From the NCBI RefSeq assembly GCF_026262505.1, contig NC_067203.1, forward strand, positions 23,107,411-23,171,410: a DNA stretch of 64,000 nt, given 5' to 3'. A model generated the notes under the pieces. The model was given only the letters and a program-made list of their open reading frames with translations, searched no databases and had not been told where the DNA came from. The DNA comes from Trichomonas vaginalis G3 (lineage: Eukaryota > Parabasalia > Trichomonadida > Trichomonadidae). Positions within the stretch are counted from its first letter, which is position 1. Each line of letters opens with the position of its first letter. A program made the translations under genes and the position numbers. This document shows, one piece after another, positions 43,571 to 52,439 of this stretch.

Positions 43571-43682
43571 ATGACCTCATTGCTGACAAAAATAAGCCGC
43601 TAGCGGCAAGGGCGAAGCCCATGACCTCATTCATGACCTCATTGCTGACAAAAATAAGCCGCTAGCGGCAAGGGCGAAGCCC
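43571..43682. repeat. 50-bp exact direct repeat carrying GC-rich palindromes
   Basis: The 50-bp unit (43571-43620 and 43633-43682) is repeated exactly with a 12-bp spacer. Each unit has the perfect palindrome GCCGCTAGCGGC and a GGGC-GAA-GCCC hairpin. It fills the gap between two convergent genes (penton-like, plus; PolB, minus), so it could end transcripts from both sides. Confidence 0.9.
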
Positions 43683-43688
43683 ATGACC

Positions 43689-46600
43689 TCAGAACTTCAA
43701 CTTACGAATAAAGCTTGTTTTAGTCGTTATTGAAAAGTTGAACTTTTCAGCAAAGCAAGGTTGACATGACTTACATAAGTCGAATGCAATCTCTTGACCA
43801 TCATAAAGTGCTTTGTAAAGTTTCATTAAACTGAACTCAGAGTCTTTGTCATATGTTCCAACAGGTATGTGAATGTTCTTATCTTCATTGTAATAGCATT
43901 GTATAGCTTCAGGAAACATTTCATTAGCGGTTAAAGCAATAACATCTTGCTTCACGCCTTTCATTCTGCAGTGAAATGCAACTTCATTTAAATCGTTAGT
44001 GAGTAAGTCTATGTAGGTCTTCTTTCCACAGAAAATACTTTTATAAGCTAAACTTTGTTTTCCAGGTGTTATTTCTGCAAAGTCGCTATGAAATTGACCA
44101 AGGTTCTTTCCTATAAGTTCGCGACCATATCTCTTCTTAAACTCTGCTGCAAGCTTTGGTATGTCTTCATTATATAAGTGCATACTGTCGGTATCCTGGT
44201 AAAAGATTTGAAGACCCATATCTTCAGCAGTACAGAATACTTCATTCATAATACGTTTTGACATAGACAGAATATTAACACCAAGTGGACAGAAGTTAAA
44301 GTGTCTGCAAATGCTTTTCGTTAGCTTGAAAATAGTTTTATCTGAACCATCCAAACCTTCGAACTTCACTATATGGTTGTAATTTCTTATAGCATATCTT
44401 ATAGCATCTTTGTCATTTACTATGGTTATTTTTGACTCAATAGGAGATAGAATAGTTTTGCCATAAATGCTGTTCAGAATGAGTTTTATAATTTCTTGTA
44501 ATGGGTTTCCTTCTTTCTTATACTTTAACCTTAACTCAAACAACTTCTTTACTTCATCTCTTATTCTCATATCTCTGTTTCCATCGTAATAGTATCCTTG
44601 CAACACTTCACATTTGACACCTTGATATTTTATGAGGTCTTGTAATGTTATATGGTCAACATACATGAGACAGCAAGTGTTTGAACTTCTTGGAACGTTA
44701 AGTTCTGGATTTAGTTCAGGGTCGCAAACTATTAAATGAAAGTGTCTGGGTATACCAATCTCTGTTATCTTAATGAGAACAAAGAAGCCAGACATAAACT
44801 TTTCACCAATGGGTTCCTTTTGGTCATCATCGAATAAATGTCTCATGAGATACTCTGTGCTTAACATTTCTTCCTTCAATACTTTTGGAATACCTTCTAA
44901 AGTATAAAGTCTTGCTATAGCTGAAGGATATAATGAAACAGTGTCGAAGTCAGCAATGAGTTTCTTTTTGCTCTTTTGTTTCATGTTATCTGACAACATA
45001 CATCTTCCACCTTGAATGCATCTCGAAATAAATTCTCTTGGTTTATTTGAGAGGTCATAAAGATTTCCATTCGGGAAGTATACTCTGTTCTCAAACAATT
45101 TGTTAGCAATAGAACAAATACTAACGTAGTCATAAACGTTTAAATCAAACTCTTTCAATAAGTCATTGCGGAACTTACAAAACCTTCTCTTAAAATTCTT
45201 ACATCTTGTTTGCAGTAAATGTGCTATATTTTTCTAAGTCGAAGTGGTTTTCATCTATTCTGCAACCTTTGATGGAATCTATGTTTTTCATGAATGTATC
45301 TGCATCATGGATAAACTTACATGCTTCAGAAATGACACCAGTTCTGTTGTCATTTGCTAACAAAACACTGCTGTAGTAGTTATATGGAAATACTTCTTTC
45401 GGTCCTGTTTGTAAGTTAAACATAGCAGGAAATAGTTTAAGCTTCTTATTTATAACACTGTAAGAGTCTTTTATAATAATTGCCCGTCCTTTATATAAGC
45501 CAGTTATTTGCATTGTTCGTGAACCTTTAATGATGGGAGTTCCTTTCACTTCTGTCATGTGTCTTAAGATGAAGTTTATGTCATAACTGAGGTTATGGAA
45601 ATATATTAAACTCTTGTCAGGAAGTCTTTCCAAAAATTCTGTTGCACAGTTTTGACCCCAAATGCTTTCACTCACTGAACCATCTTCACTGTCATAACAG
45701 ATGTTAAAAGCTTTATGAAAGCCGTCTGTGCTACACTCAAAGTCAGCAAAGAAAACGTGCTCAGGAATGAATTTACATTTAGCTTTATTTACTTCTTTTG
45801 ACTCTGCTTTCTTCTTCAGTTGTACACAATACTTTGGAGCATATGTCAAATCTTTAAATGGTGCAAGGTTCTGTTTATATAAGTCAGTAGTATATGTGAA
45901 AAGTTCTCCATAAGAAATAGGTTCGAAATATTTGCACCCACAATGTTTTCATAACATCCCATAGCGGTGTTGTTCTATCATAACGAACTACATATTTATC
46001 TTCTCTCTTTGTATAAATCTTCATCTGTTTCTCAATGTTCATTCCACCACACTCCTTCAAGATTTCTTTATAGTTTCGAATGAAGTATGTTGTCATTGGT
46101 AATCTTTCATTTAGCATGTAGTGGTCTTCAACAAGAAGTAAGTCAATAGTTCTAACAGTTTCGCATTCTTTTGGTATGTATCTCTTTATTTCATTATGTT
46201 TGAGTCATTGAAATAACCAATGGTAACATTAAATGCTATACCTGTTGCGTCAGAAATTTCTTGTACTTTACTTTGAGGAAAGTCTCTAACACGAATGACT
46301 TCTCTCATGTGGTCAATAGTTTCTTCATTTACTCCAGCCTGAATGCAAGCATAAACGAAACAATTGTCTTCTGTCATAAGTGTGCAGTTCTTTTGTTCAA
46401 TTCATTGAAGATTTGGTAGCGTTCAAGATTTATAGGTAATGTGCAAAGATACTTCCATAACTGACCGCTTCTCTTCTTATAAAACTTCTTTTCACCATTA
46501 TCTTTCCAAAAGCTTTCTATAAGTGCTGGGTTTCCTGTTTGCTTAAGAGCTTCCAAAATGGCTTTCTGGTCATTTGTCAGTGTGCTTTCATCTCTATATG

Positions 46601-47530
46601 GTCTCTTTTTTGGTTTGCCTTTCTTTACATCTGACATCGTTAAGCCTTCATATTCTGTTAAATCATACATCTTTATTTCAGTAAGATTCTTTATGTTTGT
46701 CAAGAAGAAGTCATAGTGCATTTCAACAATACCTGCAGCATTTGCTTCTATCTCTGATATAAAGTTCTCCTTCAAGAGCTGATGTAGTAATGTTCCAATA
46801 TTATTGAGGTTTAACGTAGAACATTCATACTTTCCACCAAGTTTATAACATACCATCCATCTCTGTTGGAGTTTATTTTAATTTTCTCTAAGAGTCTCAT
46901 GAAAACCTTACCAAAATGTTTGTGTAAGTAGTCTCTGTTTGGTTCATCTAAAGCTTCGATGTTAAAGTCAATGAGTCTATTGCCTGACTTCACATTTCTC
47001 TTCCTATTCTCTTCATCTTTCTTTAACCATCTCTCACCTTCTTTTGGTTTGTCGTCAATGGAACGAATGACATCGTTAGCTTTGCGAACTTGTTCTATAG
47101 CACTTTTAAACATCTCTCTTCTCTGTTGTTTCAGTGTGTCATCTCTCTTTCGTGTTTCACCAACGTTTGCATTTGTTATGTCAAACATTTCTCTTCTTAC
47201 TTCATGTGGTACAGCTCTTCTTGTTTCACCAACGTTTGCATTTGTTATGTCAAACATTTCTCTTCTTACTTCATGAGGTACTGAACGTCTATGATATAAG
47301 TCAATAGCAATGTCATTTAAAGGAAATGCTCTTGCATGGACTTCGTCCTCGCCGCGTTGCGGCTTTATGAACTCATGAATTCTATCATAACTTATTGCAC
47401 CATTATAGTCATTGAGGATGTCAGCGAGTGCTTTTTTGTTTGTTGCGTAATGCTTTGCAACATCTATATTAGCTTCTGTAAGAAGTTGTTTTATTTCCGA
47501 GTGTTCTAACTTAGACAACTTCCGATACAT
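43689..47530 (-). pseudogene. Maverick protein-primed type B DNA polymerase region (PolB)
   Basis: The gene spans about 1280 codons, normal for Polinton PolB. Near the start is a small helical module (SKLEHSEIKQLLTEANIDV) and a 35-bp-scale internal duplication (PHEVRREMFDITNANVGETR twice). The exonuclease domain shows FADFECSTDGFHKAFN and YFHNLSYDINFIL. Polymerase motifs follow: ADFDTVSLYPSAI (motif A), IKLILNSIYGKT (motif B) and YQDTDSMHLY (motif C). It would replicate the element by protein priming. The region is broken about five times, so this copy is not expected to be functional as it stands. Confidence 0.92.
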
Positions 47531-47620
47531 CTTTAGTAGGAAATAAAAAATATTTTTTGAAAAAATTAGATTAGATTTTTTTTAAGTTATTTTTCAAAAT
47601 AATTTAATATTTTTATTTTA

Positions 47621-48094
47621 ATGAAACACATGCAAGATTGCAAGTTCTTTTCATACAATGCTCTCGCTACTGCCATCAAGAATGAGTTCAATAATGCTTC
47701 AAACGTTAATGTTATCTTTAACAAGAAGTTTGTGAAAGAATCTAAGTTTGGTCAGTATGTCAGACCATTAGCTATCGTCATTGACCGCAAACGTTATACT
47801 TCACAAGAGTTAGCAGTAGTTTTGAAACAAAAGGGTTTCTTCGTGAATGTCAAAGATACTCATTATACTATTATAAAGAACTCCAACATTGACTTCTTCA
47901 GTATTGCTATGAATCTTTCCGAACAGAAAGAATATAAGAAGGGTGAAACAAATGTGAAATATTATCCTTCATCTCTGAAGACAATAACGAACAAAGATGT
48001 TATACAGAAATTCTTACCAAAGGTTGAAGAAGCTTCTATTGACATTGACGAAGGAAGTGAAATGGTTGAAGAAATTGACCCTGAAGCTATTTAA
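47621..48094 (+). CDS. Maverick protein of unknown function (157 aa)
   Basis: Divergent neighbour of the PolB region, separated by an AT-rich spacer (47531-47620). The sequence is alpha/beta with a basic patch (IDRKRYTSQELAVVLKQKGF) that could be a small winged helix, then an acidic end (DIDEGSEMVEEIDPEA). It looks intact. No family is recognised. Confidence 0.6.
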   Translation: MKHMQDCKFFSYNALATAIKNEFNNASNVNVIFNKKFVKESKFGQYVRPLAIVIDRKRYTSQELAVVLKQKGFFVNVKDTHYTIIKNSNIDFFSIAMNLSEQKEYKKGETNVKYYPSSLKTITNKDVIQKFLPKVEEASIDIDEGSEMVEEIDPEAI

Positions 48095-48148
48095 CCAAAA
48101 ATAATTATTTTGTATAAAATTTCAAAGCATTGAACAAAAAAAGTTTTT

Positions 48149-48976
48149 TTATTCTTCCTCTTTGAAGTTGTCGAAATATTCTGTTATTTTTTCCTTCAGT
48201 AATGGTAAGTCTTCTTTGAAGGTAAGTATTGTGCAACCTTTGATGTCATAGTGTGTTTGAGGAAGAGTATTTTTGACAATTTCTTTTATTTGCTCATTCG
48301 GTGTCATTGAAATCGGTAAGTTTTCACGATAGAACCAGTTTCTGTCAGATTTATATATTTTAGCAAGGTCGTAAAAGCTTTTGTTGTTTCTTCTGACTAA
48401 ATGCAACATAACCATATCTTTATCTTCTTCATTCTCCAACTCTTCAGTATATATCATATACTTATAACTCTTTTCCTTTCCTTTTGGTACTGAACGTGGT
48501 ATTCTTTTCTGTATGCTTTTGTCTTTGGATTCAATGACTTCATCTTTTGCTTGAAGTTTCTTTTCCATCTCTCCACGTTCTGCTTTATATAGTTCATCTA
48601 ACATCATGAAAATATAACAAGCGTAACGAGGTGAAGCCCACATTGCTACAGCATTTACTAAAAGTCTATGAACATAATATCCTTTCAAACCAGGAGCCAA
48701 ATTCTTGCGATTTTCGTACGGAATCTCTTCCCTCGGTTTTCCGAGGGTAGCAATCATATGAGGAAATTCTTCTAAAAGTTCTTTTGCCTGTTGGTTTTCA
48801 AACCAATGATATGCTTGCTTTGTAGAACGAAGAGCGTTCATTATACTTTGCATTTGATACATATCATCTTTGACTGAACGAATGAGACGTAACTGTTTGT
48901 TATACTGTATGTATTCGTATTCTTCATTTATGGCTTCATGAACGATAGAAGTTGTTGTGTTCTCTAATGTTGACAT
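48149..48976 (-). CDS. Maverick KilA-N-type protein 1 (275 aa)
   Basis: The middle (residues about 90-140, PGLKGYYVHRLLVNAVAMWASPRY...MMLDELYKAE) has the C-terminal half of the KilA-N/Bro fold: a region around A.WASP.YA followed by a helix. KilA-N proteins are DNA-binding factors of large DNA viruses and phages. A coiled coil (about 138-165) leads to a C-terminal domain with VMLHLVRRNNKSFYDLAKIY, resembling the additional domain seen in viral KilA-N/Bro proteins. A GC-rich hairpin (48730-48747) is embedded in frame. It looks intact. Confidence 0.7.
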   Translation of the reverse strand: MSTLENTTTSIVHEAINEEYEYIQYNKQLRLIRSVKDDMYQMQSIMNALRSTKQAYHWFENQQAKELLEEFPHMIATLGKPREEIPYENRKNLAPGLKGYYVHRLLVNAVAMWASPRYACYIFMMLDELYKAERGEMEKKLQAKDEVIESKDKSIQKRIPRSVPKGKEKSYKYMIYTEELENEEDKDMVMLHLVRRNNKSFYDLAKIYKSDRNWFYRENLPISMTPNEQIKEIVKNTLPQTHYDIKGCTILTFKEDLPLLKEKITEYFDNFKEEE

Positions 48977-49308
48977 TACTGTTCTTACATACAGGATAAA
49001 AAAATAAATAAAAATAAAATTAGCGTTATTTTTCTATCTTAAGGAAATTCATGAAATTTGGTCATTTTTCAGCAAAAATATAATTTAGGTGAAGAGGTGA
49101 GATGTCACCTGTTTTTTCACCTGTTTTCTCACCCCAGTTATTTTATAAACGTTTTACATGGTAAACGTTATTTTTTTAAATTTTGTGAAAACTCAACGGT
49201 TTGACACAAGCCCTAAAAATTATTTTACTCAGAATTTTGTTGCTGAATTCAATAAAAATATAATTTAGGTGAAGAGGTGAGATGTCACCTGTTTTTTCAC
49301 CTGTTATT
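48977..49308. promoter_or_regulatory. Spacer with duplicated AGGTGA iterations
   Basis: Two near-identical blocks TAATTTAGGTGAAGAGGTGAG ATGTCACCTGTTTTTTCACC (49081-49135 and 49261-49305, written here in two parts) consist of AGGTGA boxes in both orientations. They are followed by TTATAAACGTTTTACATG, also duplicated. The blocks sit upstream of the 48149-48976 gene and next to the end of 49309-49500. They look like clustered binding sites, perhaps for one of the KilA-N proteins. Confidence 0.6.
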
Positions 49309-49500
49309 TTATAAACGTTTTACATGAATTGTACGATGTATATTTGAAATCCTAAACAATTTCGTAGCTTCTATTTCTTCTGTCAGTATGTCAAAAGTTT
49401 TAACAATACCGAAAGTCTCTTTATATTTCTTCTTGACGTCAGATAGAAGGAAATCTTCTACTGTTGGATAGTTTTTGTTCAGAAATGCTAACATGTCCAT
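49309..49500 (-). CDS. Maverick small protein (63 aa)
   Basis: A short alpha-helical protein with VEDFLLSDVKKKYKETFG. Its ATG follows the stop of the upstream gene (49502-50272) as TAA-A-ATG, so the two form a tightly packed pair. Family unknown. Confidence 0.5.
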   Translation of the reverse strand: MDMLAFLNKNYPTVEDFLLSDVKKKYKETFGIVKTFDILTEEIEATKLFRISNIHRTIHVKRL

Positions 49501-49501
49501 T

Positions 49502-50272
49502 TTATCTTTGCTGGCTTTTTGCTTCTTTCTTTAAGTCTGCATAGTCGTTTCTCATTCTTTCTATCTCTTTGACTGAGTAGTTATATTTCCTAATTGCTGC
49601 CTTACATTTTGAACATTGTGGGTTCATTTTTGCGTTATATTCTGAAACCTTACCTGCTAAAACAACTAAGGCGTCAATTGCTCTCTTCATCTCAAACATA
49701 GCGGGTCTTATTTGTTCGTTCCATACTTTGCCTCTTCTATCTTTATCTCTTATCTGCCATACACATTCAGCAACTAACGAAACAAAGTTGTCGTAGGTCT
49801 TAAATTCTTCAGATTTATATATGTCAGAAATGTTTTTATATACCATGTCGCAATCTTTGTCCATAACTTTATGGTTGCAATGAAAACCAAGGAATTCATA
49901 ATTTACCTTACGAATGAACTTCTTTATTTCTACTGAGTCAGTTGGTTTCACTTCTATTTCATCGAATTCAGGAATAGTGAGTTTTTGTTGTTGGATTTCA
50001 GGCAATTTGGGTAAATGGTCAATAATGTCCTGCATTTCATAAAGATACTGTTCATTTTGTTCATCTTTCGCACTACAGTCTAAATTATTTGTTAAAAGTT
50101 CTTGCTTTATCTTCTGGATTTTTGTTTCGAAAGTATATGAAGAAGGAATGAAGTTTTTCATCTCTACCAACATTGACGTAGGATTCATGACTAACGAGTT
50201 TGGTGCTGTTGTTGTGGACAGAGTCCCGCCGTTCGCGGCTTGAATTGTTGTAGAACCTATTGTTGAAATCAT
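49502..50272 (-). CDS. Maverick Cys-containing helical protein (256 aa)
   Basis: The ATG at 50272 (MISTIGSTTIQ) is preferred because the longer frame upstream is an AT-rich leader shared with other genes here. The protein is mostly helical, with paired Cys motifs (CNHKVMDKDC; NPQCSKCKAAIRKY) that may bind a metal. Family unknown. A small GC-rich hairpin (50226-50238) is in frame near the N-terminus. It looks intact. Confidence 0.6.
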   Translation of the reverse strand: MISTIGSTTIQAANGGTLSTTTAPNSLVMNPTSMLVEMKNFIPSSYTFETKIQKIKQELLTNNLDCSAKDEQNEQYLYEMQDIIDHLPKLPEIQQQKLTIPEFDEIEVKPTDSVEIKKFIRKVNYEFLGFHCNHKVMDKDCDMVYKNISDIYKSEEFKTYDNFVSLVAECVWQIRDKDRRGKVWNEQIRPAMFEMKRAIDALVVLAGKVSEYNAKMNPQCSKCKAAIRKYNYSVKEIERMRNDYADLKKEAKSQQR

Positions 50273-50447
50273 ATCTTTTATACAAAATAAAAAAATAAAT
50301 AAAAATAAAACTAGCGTTATTTTTGGTCTTTTGTGAAAATTCATGAAAATTCAAGAGGTGAGAAAAGAGGTGAGAAAACAGGTGACATCTCACCTCTTCA
50401 CCTAAACATTATTTTTACTGAATTTAGCAACAAAATAAATGGTTCAT
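50273..50447. promoter_or_regulatory. Spacer with AGGTGA iterations
   Basis: An AT-rich leader (TAAAAAAATAAATAAAAATA) is followed at 50354-50405 by four AGGTGA-type boxes and two reverse boxes ending CACCTCTTCACCTAAACATT. The layout is the same as at 51111-51260 and in the TIRs. Confidence 0.6.
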
Positions 50448-51110
50448 TTACTCACAATATTTTTGTACAAAACGACCCCAAACTTTTAACTTCTTTTCTG
50501 CAGCTTCTAATGCTATCTTAGCGAGTTCATATTCTCTAAATTCTCTCTTTAAATCTTCTTGTTCCCATTGGTCTAGTTCGTATGGAGAATCTCTATAACC
50601 ATAACATATCTCACGTTCATGTTCAAATTGTTTTTCGCACATTTTTCTAACTTCTTGTTCGAACAAAGGTTTAGCATTCTTTACTGTATCTTCAAGTTCT
50701 TCTTCATCTAATTTCTCATGAACTTTCTTGTCTATGGAGTCCATAATTTTTCCAACTGCTATGCAATATTTTGGAGAAGCCCACATTGCTATATAGTTTA
50801 TAAGTCTTGGGTCTACATACGTTCCTCTAACCTGTTTGATTTCATCAGGAATTCCTGCATGAATTTTGTATAAAAAGCAACCGTCGGAATTCAGACGGTT
50901 GCTATATTCTTCACAAAATGCCTTATAATACTCTTCCCAGGACTTATTTTCCAACAACTTTCTAAAGTCTTTCCTAAACTGCTGACACATATTTGTTGCA
51001 TTAATGTAACCATCCTTGTCTCTACGTAAGACTTCAATACCGTTATAAGTGCCTTTTGTGAATGTTTCGCCATTATATTTGTTAGTGAATGTTTTTGCTT
51101 CGACTGACAT
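50448..51110 (-). CDS. Maverick KilA-N protein 2 (220 aa)
   Basis: The ATG at 51110 (MSVEAKTF) is chosen over an upstream frame in the leader. Residues about 5-110 are a clear KilA-N domain: YNGIEVLRRDKDGYINATNM (strand, R.....GYINAT.M), KSWEEYYKAF, then GTYVDPRLINYIAMWASPKY (.G.YVHP.L...IA.WASP.F). The C-terminal part is a charged coiled coil with DSPYELDQWEQEDLKREF. It is a probable sequence-specific DNA-binding regulator of the element. A 9-bp-stem hairpin (50877-50902) is embedded in frame. It looks intact. Confidence 0.88.
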   Translation of the reverse strand: MSVEAKTFTNKYNGETFTKGTYNGIEVLRRDKDGYINATNMCQQFRKDFRKLLENKSWEEYYKAFCEEYSNRLNSDGCFLYKIHAGIPDEIKQVRGTYVDPRLINYIAMWASPKYCIAVGKIMDSIDKKVHEKLDEEELEDTVKNAKPLFEQEVRKMCEKQFEHEREICYGYRDSPYELDQWEQEDLKREFREYELAKIALEAAEKKLKVWGRFVQKYCE

Positions 51111-51334
51111 TTCTGTTCTTACATACCAAATAAAAAAATAAATAAAAATAAAAACTAACTTTATTTTTTCTATCTTAAGGAAATTCACGAAAATTCAAGA
51201 GGTGAAAAAACAGGTGAGAAAACAGGTGAAATCTCACCTCTTCACCTAAACATTATTTTTGGTGTAAATTTATGGTACCATTAATAATACATGACTGTTC
51301 TCATTCATGTCTGATTTACATCTAATGAAAAAGT
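51111..51334. promoter_or_regulatory. Spacer with AGGTGA iterations
   Basis: AT-rich leader plus boxes at 51198-51248 (AGGTGAAAAAACAGGTGAG, AACAGGTGAAATCTCACCTC, TTCACCTAAACATT). The block is nearly the same as 50354-50412, indicating duplicated regulatory sites before two neighbouring genes. Confidence 0.6.
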
Positions 51335-52416
51335 TTAGATGAATTTTCTTATTCTTTCTGGCATATTTTTGTCTTTCCAATACTCCCGCTCTAATGGTCC
51401 CAGATGAGTTGGCTTTGACTCTCTCAAGTTCTTAGATGGTATAACATCTTCAACGCCTCCTTCGTATCTTACTTTATAAGTGTCATCGTTTGTGTTATAG
51501 TCAAGTATTTCAATAACCACTCCTCGCTTTGCTTCGTCAATGGTTTCAGCAAGTTTGCCATTACTACTTTCGACTAATTTATGACGAGGGTAAAATGCTA
51601 TGGAGTCGTCAGCAGCTTTTATAAGATATCCATTACCTTGCGTAGAGTCTACGATATAATAATTTCGACTTAACCTTAAACGTTTCTTTGTCAACGGTTT
51701 GTCGTCAAGAATACACGAACTTTTGTACCAGGAATGAGGGTAAATTGTGTTGAATTTCTGATATTTTGTGTTTGGCTTCGTTTCTTTGTATATACTTTTC
51801 TTCTTGTTGTTGTGTCATTGAATTTGGTGTATGTCCTGTTGTAGAATGTGTTGAGGAATTATATACTTCGAGAAAATGTTTCATTGTTTCTTCGGTAAAG
51901 TCTCGCTCTTGATTTAAATCTCTGAGCGTTCTTATGAAGCGGTTAATGATACCGAGTATGTTATGGTTATGGTCTTCAGTAGTGTAGTGAGTTATGTTAT
52001 GCTTAATGAGAAATTCTGTGATTTCATTGCTGAGGTATGCACTGTTTGGTCTGATGTTAAAATACTTGGGTTATGTTCTGCTACAAATTTTGTAAAACTC
52101 TTAACACTTCACGAGTTCCTTTATTTTTCATTGGATATGCATATGCTTTACGAGTGTTAACATTTATGAAGATGAGGAATGGTTTATGTCCTCCTTTTCT
52201 GCTTTGAATGAGAGTGTCAAATTGGTATGCGTCAGGAGTGTTGGAGTAAATTGGTAAAAAGTAGTCGTAAGGGTTTATTTTTGTTTGATGTACAACATTT
52301 TTGTCAAAGAACCTTTTCACTTCAGCTCTGTTAGTAAATCCCAACTCTTTGCAGCTTCATTGAATTTCTTAAATGACCTCCATGGATGTTGTTCGAATAC
52401 TTCTTTCAAGCTCATT
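51335..52416 (-). pseudogene. Maverick retroviral-type integrase region
   Basis: About 360 codons. The start (MSLKEVFEQHPW) leads to YQFDTLIQSRKGGHKPFLIF, NVNTRKAYAYPMKNKGT (first catalytic Asp region), then a central segment with the second Asp (SILTSDQTVHT) and Glu in the catalytic core. The C-terminal 120 residues form a chromo/SH3-like domain (YKVRYEGGVEDVIPSKNLRE). The enzyme inserts the element and makes the 5-bp duplication. This copy is broken, about three breaks. Confidence 0.88.
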
Positions 52417-52439
52417 TATGTAAAAATAAAGATTTTATT

